Assembly (NCBI GenBank): GCA_023417955.1
Contig: JAEZDW010000089.1
Span: 1-19,940, forward strand
Direction: 5' to 3'
DNA from: Bacteroidota bacterium
GTDB taxonomy: Bacteria > Bacteroidota > Bacteroidia > Cytophagales > Cyclobacteriaceae
DNA: 19,940 nt
The position numbers and the translations under genes were made by a program. Each line of letters begins with the position of its first letter. Position 1 is the stretch's first letter. Positions 1-7,674 of the stretch are shown piece after piece. Below the pieces are notes generated by a model. That model searched no databases and was not told where the DNA came from. It saw only the letters and a program-made list of their open reading frames with translations.

Positions 1-2
1 AC

Positions 3-1028
3 ATGGCATTTTTTGACTTCTTCACCAGTGACATTGCAATTGACCTGGGGACCGCTAACACGCTAATCATTTACAAAGACAAGATCGTTGTTGATGAACC
101 TTCAATCATCGCTATCGACAAGCAGCAAAACAAAGTGCTTGCTATTGGAAGAGAAGCGATGCAAATGCACGAAAAGACGCACGAGTACATCAAAACAATT
201 CGCCCCTTAAAGGAAGGCGTTATCGCTGACTTCCAGGCGGCGGAGATGATGATTCGTGGACTCATAAAGATGATCGATACCGGTAAGCGCCTCTTCCCGC
301 CTTCCTACAGGATGGTAATCTGTATTCCATCAGGCATCACGGAAGTTGAAAAACGTGCCGTGCGCGACTCAGCTGAACACGCGGGAGCCAAAGAGGTGTA
401 CATGGTGTATGAACCGATCGCAGCCGCCATCGGAACAGGGATTGATATCGATCAGCCTATTGGTAACATGATTGTCGATATTGGAGGAGGAACAACCGAT
501 ATCGCCGTTATCGCACTTTCCGGAATAGTGTGTGATCAATCTATCAGGGTGGCGGGCGATACGTTCAACCGCGACATCCTCGATTACATGCGCCGCCAGC
601 ACAACCTCCTCATCGGAGAACGCTCGGCAGAAAAAGTCAAGATTGAGGTAGGGTCAGCGTTGACCGAGCTGGACGACGGACCTGAAGACTATGAAATCCG
701 CGGCCGCGACCTGATGACCGGTATTCCAAAGACTATAAAGATCTCATACAGCGAAGTCGCGTTTGCGCTTGACAAATCCGTATCCAAACTTGAAGAAGCG
801 GTGCTGAAGGCGCTTGAGACATCCCCGCCGGAATTGTCAGCCGATATTTATGAACGCGGTATCTACCTAACCGGTGGTGGCGCCTTGCTGCGCGGACTCG
901 ACAAGCGACTCGCATTAAAGACTAAGCTGCCGATTCATGTGGCGGATGATCCGCTAAGGGCTGTTGTTCGCGGAACAGGCCAGACGTTAAAGAATCTTCC
1001 CCAGTTTAGAGCTGTGTTGATGACATAG
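3..1028 (+). CDS. mreB: Rod-shape determining actin homologue MreB
   Basis: MreB is the bacterial actin that polymerises under the inner membrane and positions the elongation-phase wall synthesis machinery. The 341-residue product has the usual family length and is complete although it starts two bases into the window. The actin-fold nucleotide site is visible: the phosphate-1 loop DLGTANT (residues 14-20), the phosphate-2 loop DIGGGTTD (159-166) and the adenosine motif TGGGALL (from residue 290). The N-terminal MAFFDFF stretch matches the short hydrophobic start seen in MreB proteins. It is the first visible gene of a same-strand mreB-mreC-mreD-pbp2-rodA operon, with mreC starting 7 bases after its stop. 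The operon promoter lies outside the window. Identification is secure from motifs, length and context. Confidence 0.98.
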   Translation: MAFFDFFTSDIAIDLGTANTLIIYKDKIVVDEPSIIAIDKQQNKVLAIGREAMQMHEKTHEYIKTIRPLKEGVIADFQAAEMMIRGLIKMIDTGKRLFPPSYRMVICIPSGITEVEKRAVRDSAEHAGAKEVYMVYEPIAAAIGTGIDIDQPIGNMIVDIGGGTTDIAVIALSGIVCDQSIRVAGDTFNRDILDYMRRQHNLLIGERSAEKVKIEVGSALTELDDGPEDYEIRGRDLMTGIPKTIKISYSEVAFALDKSVSKLEEAVLKALETSPPELSADIYERGIYLTGGGALLRGLDKRLALKTKLPIHVADDPLRAVVRGTGQTLKNLPQFRAVLMT

Positions 1029-1035
1029 GATGTAA

Positions 1036-1875
1036 ATGGAGAGGCTGTTTTTATTCGTATATCAGTACAGGGCATTTTTTACTTTTGTTGTACTGGAAGT
1101 CTTCTGCTTCTGGCTGATCGTTGAAAACAACCACTACCAGGGAGCGAAGTTTTTTAATTCCTCCAACACCATCGTAGCCTCGATCAACAATTTCTCTCAA
1201 AGTATTCGTGACTATTTTCTGTTGAGTGATGTCAACCGCACACTCGCGGAAGAGAACGCCGAACTTCGACGACTTGTCGAGCAACAGCGCCACATCATGG
1301 AAAAGAACTACCAGGTCACTGGCTATGATAGTTTGGTTTCCTCAAGATATACCTTTGTCAGCGCCAAAGTCGTAAATAACCAACTCGATCGCGTAAAGAA
1401 CTTCATTACAATCAACAAAGGTGAAGCCGACGGGCTGGAACCGGGAATGGCAGTTATAAGTCCGCTCGGTGCTATCGGTAAAGTAAAAAATGTCTCCCGT
1501 AACTTTTCCGTAGTGACGTCTATTCTTCACATTGACTATATGATATCAGCGATGTTGAAGAATTCAAACTACTTTGGATCGGTTCAATGGGACGGGCGCG
1601 ATCCTCAGTTTACAAAATTGAACTACATTCCGCGGCACGTAAAGCTGAACGTCGGTGATACTGTGGTAACAACAGGGTTCAATGCCATCTTTCCGGAGGG
1701 CATAATCATCGGAACAGTTTCCGACGTCGTTCTCAGCCCGGAGGCGCTCACATACGATATTACCGTGGCGCTCTCTCAAGACTTCCGGAAGCTGTCTTAT
1801 GTCAGCGTTGTGAGAAGTGAGTTTAAGGAAGAAAAGGATATTGTTGAAGACTTTGAAGAGATGAATTCAAAATGA
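1036..1875 (+). CDS. mreC: Rod-shape determining protein MreC
   Basis: MreC is a bitopic inner-membrane protein whose periplasmic part scaffolds the elongasome and activates PBP2. The 279-residue product has one hydrophobic N-terminal segment (about residues 8-28), then a heptad-rich, Glu/Leu/Arg-rich stretch (about 65-95) suggesting the expected coiled coil. A beta-rich domain follows, containing the family-like GEADGLEPGMAVISPLGAIGK region around residues 130-150. It ends in an acidic tail (EEKDIVEDFEEMN). It begins 7 bases after mreB, and its stop overlaps the mreD start as ATGA, so translational coupling to mreD is likely. Assignment rests on architecture and position between mreB and mreD. 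Confidence 0.95.
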   Translation: MERLFLFVYQYRAFFTFVVLEVFCFWLIVENNHYQGAKFFNSSNTIVASINNFSQSIRDYFLLSDVNRTLAEENAELRRLVEQQRHIMEKNYQVTGYDSLVSSRYTFVSAKVVNNQLDRVKNFITINKGEADGLEPGMAVISPLGAIGKVKNVSRNFSVVTSILHIDYMISAMLKNSNYFGSVQWDGRDPQFTKLNYIPRHVKLNVGDTVVTTGFNAIFPEGIIIGTVSDVVLSPEALTYDITVALSQDFRKLSYVSVVRSEFKEEKDIVEDFEEMNSK

Positions 1876-2381
1876 GGCTTGGCATCCAACATATCATCCT
1901 CTTCTTTGTGTACCTGCTCTATCAGGTGATGATTCTGCAGAACGTAGTGCTTTTTCACACTGCATTCTGTTTCCTTTATATACTATATTTGTTGATCCTG
2001 CCGGTGGAAGCAAACCCCTTGGTACTGATGGGCATTGGATTCCTGATGGGCTTCGCGGTGGATTTGTTCTATGAAAGTATTGGCCTGCATGCATTCGCAT
2101 CCGTCATGGTAATGTACCTGCGGAATTATTGGCTGAACTCCCTGACACCTCAGGGCGGTTACGACAGTAGCTCGGTACCCACGCTTGCAATGAACGGAAT
2201 CCAATGGTTCCTGGTCTATTCCATGCCGTTGATTTTTTTGCATCACGCATTGTTGTTTTTCCTCGAAGCAGGGGGCTTCGGAATGTTCTGGTTTACACTG
2301 TGGAAAGTCGTGACAAGCACATTGTTTACAACGGCTGTAATTTTGATCGCCCAATTGCTGTTTCCGGGACGAAGACGTTAA
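1872..2381 (+). CDS. mreD: Rod-shape determining protein MreD
   Basis: MreD is a small polytopic inner-membrane protein that binds MreC in the elongasome. The 169-residue product is almost wholly hydrophobic, with about five membrane segments separated by short polar loops, and ends in a basic tail (FPGRRR). Length and hydropathy fit MreD; the family has few conserved motifs, so position after mreC carries much of the identification. Its ATG overlaps the mreC stop by four bases. Its TAA stop in turn overlaps the ATG of a 13-codon frame (TAATG), described separately, before pbp2. Confidence 0.93.
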   Translation: MRLGIQHIILFFVYLLYQVMILQNVVLFHTAFCFLYILYLLILPVEANPLVLMGIGFLMGFAVDLFYESIGLHAFASVMVMYLRNYWLNSLTPQGGYDSSSVPTLAMNGIQWFLVYSMPLIFLHHALLFFLEAGGFGMFWFTLWKVVTSTLFTTAVILIAQLLFPGRRR

Positions 2382-2422
2382 TGAACTTTATAACGAGTCG
2401 GTACACCCCGGCTATTTTTTAA
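2381..2422 (+). CDS. Possible 13-codon leader peptide between mreD and pbp2
   Basis: A minimal frame, MNFITSRYTPAIF then TAA, starts on the last base of the mreD stop (TAATG), an arrangement that normally allows ribosomes finishing mreD to re-initiate. Codons 6 to 11 coincide exactly with the hairpin at 2396-2413. It ends 28 bases before the pbp2 start. There is no homology evidence that it is translated; a frame this short can occur by chance. It is listed because coupling and overlap with a terminator-like hairpin make a leader role conceivable. Confidence 0.25.
   Translation: MNFITSRYTPAIF
2396..2420 (+). terminator. Terminator-like hairpin inside the mre operon
   Basis: AGTCGG (2396-2401) pairs with CCGGCT (2408-2413) as a six-pair stem with one G-T wobble and a six-base loop TACACC. 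An A and six consecutive T (2415-2420) follow directly. This has the form of an intrinsic terminator or attenuator, though the stem is short. It lies between mreD and pbp2, so it could lower transcription of pbp2-rodA relative to mreBCD. No function is shown by sequence alone. Confidence 0.4.
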
Positions 2423-2450
2423 AAACGTATCCTAAACCCATCCGTTCGAC

Positions 2451-4271
2451 ATGAACGAAGGAAGAAGAGAAATAATACAAGTAGTATTCGTGCTGATCGG
2501 AATGATCTTCCTGATCAAACTTTTCTTTATCCAGGTTCTGGATGACAGTTACGAAGATCTCGCGCAGTTTAATGCAATCCTTAAGGTACCCCAGTACCCG
2601 GTGCGTGGAACGATTTACGACCGAAACAAAAAACTCATCGTTTACAACAATCCCGAGTTTGATCTGATGATCACACTCAAAGAAGTAAAGCGCCTGGATA
2701 CAGCACGATTCTGTGAGGTGTTCGGGATAACCCGCGATCAACTCGATGAGATGTTTAAGGCGCTTCGTACCGAAATACGAAACAGACGCGCTTCGGAACT
2801 TCAGCCGTCTCCGTTTATCAAACAGCTTTCAACCGTCGACCTGGCGCGAATGCAGGACTATATCGATGAATTCCCGGGTTTCTACATCGAAGCAAGAACA
2901 ACACGCGCATATGCGAGTTCCGCCGGTGCTAATGCTCTCGGTTATGTAAGTGAAATATCGAAAGACCAGCTGAAGCGTGACAAGAGCAAATTTTACAGGC
3001 AGCGCGACTACATCGGACAAAGTGGGATTGAAGCATTCTATGAGGAGTATCTCCGCGGTAAACGTGGTGTAAAGTACTTGCTGCGTAACAAAGATGGCGT
3101 CATCAAGGGCAAGTATGCGGATGGCAAGTATGATACGCTTTCCTATCCCGGACAGGATTTGATAACAACGATTGATCTTGATCTCCAGGAATACGGTGAG
3201 TTTCTCATGCAGGGCAAGGCGGGAAGCATCATCGCGCTGGAGCCTGCAACGGGAGAGGTATTGGCAATGATAAGTGGTCCGAGTTACGATCCGTTGCTTC
3301 TAACCGGCAGAAATTATAGTCAGAACTACGCGCTGATCAGCAATGATACGAATAAGCCTTTGTTTAATCGGCCGCTTATGGCGCAATATCGCCCGGGCTC
3401 TATTTTCAAGATTGCGCAGGCAATGGTAGCACTGCAGGAGGGCGTGATCAATCCGGAGACGCGAATCAGGTGTGACCGCTCCATCATCGGCTGCCATGGA
3501 CCGCACACGAACGAAGATCTCCGCGGAGCTATCACCAATTCGTGCAATCCATACTTTCATGGCGTACTTCGGCGTATGCTGAACAAAGGCAAGGCAAACA
3601 ATCCTTTCGATGACACACGTATCGGCCTGGAAGAATGGAACGAACACATTACAAGTTTTGGTTTTGGGAGTCCGCTTGGCATTGACCTACCCAGTGAAAA
3701 AGGCGGACTCATGCCGAGCCCGGCTTATTACGATCGCGCTTATGGAGGCCGACCCTGGAAGTTCTCGAATATTTACTCGATCGCTATAGGCGAAGGTGAG
3801 AATCTGGTGGTACCGCTGCAGATGGCAAACTTCGCCGCGTGCGTCGCCAACCGGGGATATTACTATACACCGCACCTCGTTAAATCAATTGGCGATTCCG
3901 GGTTGCCGCTGCCGCAGTATCGACAGAAACACTCCACATCGATTAATTCTGAGTTCTTTGAAATCGCCGCCGACGCCATGGAAGAGGTTGTGAAAACGGG
4001 AACCGGTCGTCATCGCGCTTCATTGAAAGACGTGGTCGTCTGCGGTAAAACAGGAACCGTGCAAAATGAGCCACGCCCCGATCACTCTGTGTTTATTGCG
4101 TTTGCTCCAAAAGATAATCCCAAGATCGCTGTGGCTGTTTATGTTGAGTATGGCGGTCAGGGTGCACGTGCTGCGGCGTCAATTGCAAGTCTGATGATCG
4201 AAAAGTATCTCTTCGGTGGTACAAAACGCCCGCAAATTGAAGAATACGTGTTGAAAGGAGACTTTCTCTGA
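2451..4271 (+). CDS. mrdA: Elongation-specific transpeptidase PBP2
   Basis: PBP2 is the class B penicillin-binding protein that cross-links peptidoglycan during lateral growth, working with RodA. The 606-residue product has an N-terminal membrane anchor (about residues 8-28). A dimerisation/pedestal region follows, with the class B signature RGTIYDRN (52-59) and the GQSGIE motif (189-194). The penicillin-binding domain carries SxxK with nucleophile Ser317 and Lys320 (SIFK), SxN at 364-366 (SCN) and KTG at 533-535. The length is normal for the family. It starts 69 bases after mreD and its stop shares one base with the rodA start (TGATG), indicating coupling. PBP2 rather than PBP3 is favoured by the mre-rodA context. 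Confidence 0.97.
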   Translation: MNEGRREIIQVVFVLIGMIFLIKLFFIQVLDDSYEDLAQFNAILKVPQYPVRGTIYDRNKKLIVYNNPEFDLMITLKEVKRLDTARFCEVFGITRDQLDEMFKALRTEIRNRRASELQPSPFIKQLSTVDLARMQDYIDEFPGFYIEARTTRAYASSAGANALGYVSEISKDQLKRDKSKFYRQRDYIGQSGIEAFYEEYLRGKRGVKYLLRNKDGVIKGKYADGKYDTLSYPGQDLITTIDLDLQEYGEFLMQGKAGSIIALEPATGEVLAMISGPSYDPLLLTGRNYSQNYALISNDTNKPLFNRPLMAQYRPGSIFKIAQAMVALQEGVINPETRIRCDRSIIGCHGPHTNEDLRGAITNSCNPYFHGVLRRMLNKGKANNPFDDTRIGLEEWNEHITSFGFGSPLGIDLPSEKGGLMPSPAYYDRAYGGRPWKFSNIYSIAIGEGENLVVPLQMANFAACVANRGYYYTPHLVKSIGDSGLPLPQYRQKHSTSINSEFFEIAADAMEEVVKTGTGRHRASLKDVVVCGKTGTVQNEPRPDHSVFIAFAPKDNPKIAVAVYVEYGGQGARAAASIASLMIEKYLFGGTKRPQIEEYVLKGDFL

Positions 4272-5542
4272 TGAGGCAGCAGGAAATCATAACGCATAAA
4301 ATTGACTGGCTAACGGTGTTGCTGTATGCGACGATGGTCGTCTGGGGCTGGTTGAATATATTTTCCGCCACGTACGACGAGAACCAGTCAATCTTCAGCA
4401 TGCAGATTAACTCGGGAAGGCAAATGATGTTCATCGCCACGTCTCTCGTTTTGATCCTGGCAATACTCATCATCGATGTTCGCTTCTACGAAACGTTTTC
4501 CTACATCATTTATGGAGCAATAATGTTTCTGTTGCTTCTGGTGCCGTTTATCGGAAAAGAAGTGGGAGGTAACAGGGCATGGCTCGGTTTCGGCTCGTTT
4601 GGAGTACAGCCTTCTGAGTTTGCCAAGTTTGCAACTGCACTTGCCGTATCAAAGATGATTGGGTCAGTCGGATTCAAAATGGATAACCTCCGAAACCAGG
4701 CAATGGTATTTTCTCTCGTTGTATTTCCGATCCTGCTCATCCTGCTTCAGAAGGATTATGGAACCGCTATGGTGTTCACTGTCTTTGTACTGGTCTTCTA
4801 CCGCGAAGGCATGTCACCGTTCCTTCTGCTCGTCGGTCTAGGTGTAGCAATAATCTTTATTCTGACATTGCTGGTTGAAAACAACTGGATATTATTCGCA
4901 ACCATTGCCGTCGTCACGGCCGCGCTACTGTGGTTCAACAGACGAAAGAAACTGAAACGGCTGCTGATCATTTGTTCCGGTGCTGTGGTTCTTGTTGTGA
5001 CGATCGTCAGTGTGGAGTTTATTTTTGACAATCTTCTCGAGGAACACCATCAAAAACGGGTAATGGTGTTACTGAATCCCGACAGCGACCGAATGGGTGC
5101 AGGGTATCACGTGTATCAATCTAAAGTTGCAATTGGTAGTGGAGGTTTTGCGGGAAAGGGATTCCTCGAGGGAACTCAGACAAAATTGAAATTCGTACCG
5201 GAACAGTTCACCGATTTCATTTTCTGCACCATCGGTGAAGAACATGGGTGGATTGGAAGCCTTCTGATGATCGCGATTTTTATGGGTCTGCTCCTTAGGG
5301 TCGTTTATATCGCTGAACGACAAAAGAGTAGATTTTCACGCGTGTATGGCTACTCCGTTGCGTGCATCTTCTTCTTCCATTTCGCTACCAATATCGCAAT
5401 GACAATCGGGTTGTTTCCTGTAATCGGAATCCCGTTACCCTTCTTCAGTTATGGCGGATCCTCGCTCTGGGGCTTTACCGTGTTGCTGTTTATTCTGTTG
5501 AAACTTGATGCGCACAGGATGAATGTCCTGCATCGTTTGTAA
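4271..5542 (+). CDS. rodA: Peptidoglycan glycosyltransferase RodA
   Basis: RodA is the SEDS-family enzyme that polymerises lipid II into glycan strands in partnership with PBP2. The 423-residue polytopic protein shows SEDS hallmarks: NRAWLGFGSFGVQPSEFAK near the middle of the first half, the QKDYGTA motif, PEQFTDFIF with Asp315 in the position of the essential SEDS aspartate, and PLPFFSYGGSS near the C terminus. It is about 50 residues longer than the Escherichia coli protein because of extra membrane-like and basic sequence between the QKDYGTA and TDFIF motifs; longer RodA proteins are common in Bacteroidota. The start overlaps the pbp2 stop by one base. It closes the operon, meeting a convergent gene after 8 bases. 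Confidence 0.97.
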   Translation: MRQQEIITHKIDWLTVLLYATMVVWGWLNIFSATYDENQSIFSMQINSGRQMMFIATSLVLILAILIIDVRFYETFSYIIYGAIMFLLLLVPFIGKEVGGNRAWLGFGSFGVQPSEFAKFATALAVSKMIGSVGFKMDNLRNQAMVFSLVVFPILLILLQKDYGTAMVFTVFVLVFYREGMSPFLLLVGLGVAIIFILTLLVENNWILFATIAVVTAALLWFNRRKKLKRLLIICSGAVVLVVTIVSVEFIFDNLLEEHHQKRVMVLLNPDSDRMGAGYHVYQSKVAIGSGGFAGKGFLEGTQTKLKFVPEQFTDFIFCTIGEEHGWIGSLLMIAIFMGLLLRVVYIAERQKSRFSRVYGYSVACIFFFHFATNIAMTIGLFPVIGIPLPFFSYGGSSLWGFTVLLFILLKLDAHRMNVLHRL

Positions 5543-5550
5543 CGATCTGG

Positions 5551-6606
5551 CTACGCGAAGCGCTTCTCAACCAGTTCCATGAATTCATGAAACTCCTCGC
5601 TTTCACGATCCCACGTTGACGCGTGTTCATCTTCCAGGTATCGTAGGGCCGCATTCAACGAGTCGAACTGATCCAGCCTTTCTACGGCACGGCTAAACAA
5701 TTCAAAGTCGCCATGGAAAAGAACCTTCGTGAACATGAATTTCTGATTGATGGTCAGACTTTCCTTGATCCGGGCAATGCGTTTGAAATTGTCGGCGAGC
5801 GTTGGCCTTGGCTCGCGAACGTGTTGTTCGTTCAGCGTTGGCTTGGATACCGTTTGTCTTTCTTCGTACAGGGGCTGTTTAACAGGCTCCGGTTCCACCT
5901 TCGGCGCAACGATCTCTTTAGCAACTTCAGGTTCAGCGACTGAGTTTAGCGGCACCTCGGGTTGTTCGTCCTCTTTCGTGATGAAAAACGTATTCGGATC
6001 GAGTGGATGAATAGCTGAAAAGAGTTCGATGTATTGCTCAACATCCGCAGGGTGGAAATTTACCTCTTCAAGAATTTGGTCGAGTATACCGAACGCCTCG
6101 TTTCCGGAAACCGTCGTTACCGATTTTTCTTCGAGCTTCTGAAGCAATCTTTCAAGCGGCGCCTTGTTGACTCTGAGGTATCGAATTTCTTCCCGGAATG
6201 CTGAGACTTCCAGACGGTTATCCGTTCCGGTAATCAACATCGAGAAGTAGTCATACGGATCAAAAATCGCGAGCAATGCCTGCCGTACAGCTTTCCTGAG
6301 CAGCGGTTCAAAGTTTGTAGAATCGATCGATATCTTTTGCGACAACAATTTCATCAACTGATCAAGCGCATCCTTAACCGCCGGATCGTCGTAATCAAAA
6401 TAAGGACTTCTGATTTTTTTTTGATCTTCCTTCCATGCCTTGAAGAGTTCATGAATCACAAACAGATTGACCTGCTGCACATTGGTCAGGTTCAGGATTT
6501 CGGGTCCCGTAATCCTGTTATGGGCGGAAAAGAACGACTGAAGAACCTTCTCTGAATAGCGATCCCCGTATTGACCAATTGCTTCAAGGCTGATTTTTTC
6601 GTCCAT
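5551..6606 (-). CDS. Conserved protein of unknown function, two helical domains joined by a Pro/Glu linker
   Basis: I cannot assign a function. The 351-residue product has no signal peptide or membrane segment and looks cytoplasmic. Residues 1-205 appear mainly helical, with leucine-rich heptad-like stretches (about 150-185). Residues 210-268 form a low-complexity linker rich in Pro, Glu, Val and Lys. Residues 270-351 form a second helical domain with the pattern ITINQKF-type start, LFHGD, repeated aromatic and leucine positions, a Trp (332) and the ending EKRFA. From memory, a similar C-terminal pattern recurs in unnamed Bacteroidota proteins, but I cannot verify this here. It is transcribed away from the ferredoxin and converges on rodA. 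The ATG at 6606 is the first start in frame and suits the domain layout. Confidence 0.85.
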   Translation of the reverse strand: MDEKISLEAIGQYGDRYSEKVLQSFFSAHNRITGPEILNLTNVQQVNLFVIHELFKAWKEDQKKIRSPYFDYDDPAVKDALDQLMKLLSQKISIDSTNFEPLLRKAVRQALLAIFDPYDYFSMLITGTDNRLEVSAFREEIRYLRVNKAPLERLLQKLEEKSVTTVSGNEAFGILDQILEEVNFHPADVEQYIELFSAIHPLDPNTFFITKEDEQPEVPLNSVAEPEVAKEIVAPKVEPEPVKQPLYEERQTVSKPTLNEQHVREPRPTLADNFKRIARIKESLTINQKFMFTKVLFHGDFELFSRAVERLDQFDSLNAALRYLEDEHASTWDRESEEFHEFMELVEKRFA

Positions 6607-6699
6607 TGGCGGAAGAATATTTTTGGATATTTGCTATAAAGTTAATCTATAATCCACAATGTGCCAGCGGAATATCTGCAGAGACAAGTACAAAAAAGC
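6607..6699. promoter_or_regulatory. Divergent intergenic region, AT-rich, probable promoters
   Basis: This 93-base gap separates a minus-strand gene from the plus-strand ferredoxin, so both should be promoted from here. On the plus strand TTTG occurs at 6622-6625 and TATAAT at 6648-6653, with 22 bases between them, longer than the usual 19 of Bacteroidota promoters. No convincing pair was found on the minus strand. The promoter position is therefore only tentative. Confidence 0.3.
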
Positions 6700-7020
6700 A
6701 TGAGTTTCAGCGTTTACATCAGGAACCTGAATCGGATCATTGAGATTCGCGACAGCACCCGGCCATTGCTAGGGCATATTCACGGTGCCGGAACCGACTG
6801 GATGCACGCGTGCGGGGGAAAAGGCAGGTGCACAACTTGTAAGGCTGTTGTTTTGAATGGGTTAGAGAACTTTGGACCCCTTTCACCGGCAGAAATGCGT
6901 TACCGGGAAAAAGGTCTTTTGGCCGGCAATGAACGACTCGCCTGTCAGGCCTGTATAAACGGTAACGCTGAGGTGCTGGTACCTGACGAAAACAAGCTTC
7001 CACATCTAAATTACCTCTGA
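6700..7020 (+). CDS. 2Fe-2S ferredoxin (adrenodoxin/ISC type)
   Basis: This is a 106-residue plant/vertebrate-type 2Fe-2S electron carrier. The cluster ligands are Cys38, Cys44 and Cys47 in the CGGKGRCTTC motif (CX5CX2C) and Cys82 in RLACQ; Cys85 lies close by but does not fit a ligand position. The CX5CX2C spacing and the RLACQ ending fit the adrenodoxin-like class rather than the photosynthetic CX4CX2C class. The partner reductase and acceptor are not in the window. The ATG at 6700 is preferred over a GTG at 6661 because the extra 13 residues look non-conserved and MSFSVYIRN begins the first beta strand. Thymidine kinase follows after 54 bases on the same strand. Confidence 0.92.
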   Translation: MSFSVYIRNLNRIIEIRDSTRPLLGHIHGAGTDWMHACGGKGRCTTCKAVVLNGLENFGPLSPAEMRYREKGLLAGNERLACQACINGNAEVLVPDENKLPHLNYL

Positions 7021-7074
7021 TGACCTGGTCAATCCTACATTCAGTTTCTCATATCTTAATTCTATCTTAGCCAA

Positions 7075-7674
7075 ATGTTTGTAGAACCGCATTTTGGAAG
7101 AAAACGGGACGAAAGTCGAGTGGGGTGGATTGAGGTGATTTCAGGTTGCATGTTCTCGGGCAAAACCGAAGAACTGATTCGCCGTCTTAATCGCGCCATC
7201 ATTGCAAATCAGAAGGTGGAAATTTTCAAACCCAGGGTAGATAAACGGTATCACGACCAGAACATCGTCTCACATAACGAAAACGCTATCCGATCTACGG
7301 CAGTTGACTTCCCGAATGATATCGTTCTGCTATCCGGTGACTGCGACGTAGTGGGCATTGACGAAGCGCAGTTTTTTGACGACTCCATCGTTGAAGTCTG
7401 CAACACGTTGGCAAATAATGGAAAGCGGGTTATCGTTGCAGGACTGGATATGGATTTTGAAGGCAAGCCATTCGGCCCGATGCCGTATCTGCTTGCCGTT
7501 GCTGAATTCGTCACCAAGGTTCACGCCATCTGTGCGCAGACCGGAGAGCTTGCATCATTTTCTTTCAGGTTATCAACCGATCAGAAACAGGTGATGCTTG
7601 GGGAACGAAAGGAATATGAGGCCAGGAGCAGAAAAGCTTTTGTTGATGGAATAAAATCAAAGCAGTCCAAATGA
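7075..7674 (+). CDS. tdk: Thymidine kinase (type II)
   Basis: The enzyme phosphorylates thymidine to dTMP with ATP in nucleotide salvage. The 199-residue product has the P-loop GCMFSGKTEE (24-33), the DEAQF motif with catalytic Glu97 (96-100), and the lasso region LGERKEYEARSR (175-186) that covers the nucleoside. The leading MFVEPHFG and GWIEVISG sequence resembles Bacteroidota homologues. The structural zinc site is largely missing: of the four usual cysteines only Cys153 remains, the others being Thr156, Ser185 and Ala188. The P-loop and catalytic residues are intact, so activity is expected. Its stop overlaps the start of the porZ-like gene as ATGA, making a tdk-porZ-recO unit likely. Confidence 0.96.
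   Translation: MFVEPHFGRKRDESRVGWIEVISGCMFSGKTEELIRRLNRAIIANQKVEIFKPRVDKRYHDQNIVSHNENAIRSTAVDFPNDIVLLSGDCDVVGIDEAQFFDDSIVEVCNTLANNGKRVIVAGLDMDFEGKPFGPMPYLLAVAEFVTKVHAICAQTGELASFSFRLSTDQKQVMLGERKEYEARSRKAFVDGIKSKQSK

Noticed and set aside
1030..1035. ATG-TAA start-stop just before mreC
   Set aside because: Two codons arising by chance in the mreB-mreC gap; nothing else supports a regulatory role.
1983..2354. A 123-codon minus-strand frame
   Set aside because: It lies wholly within mreD on the opposite strand; its Cys/His/Gln-rich product looks like antisense of a hydrophobic protein.
6661..6699. GTG start giving 13 extra residues for the ferredoxin
   Set aside because: The ATG at 6700 fits the first beta strand of the fold, and the added residues resemble nothing conserved.
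7063..7070. TATCTTAG resembling a -7 box before thymidine kinase
   Set aside because: It ends only four bases before the ATG, leaving no leader, and no TTTG lies at the right distance.
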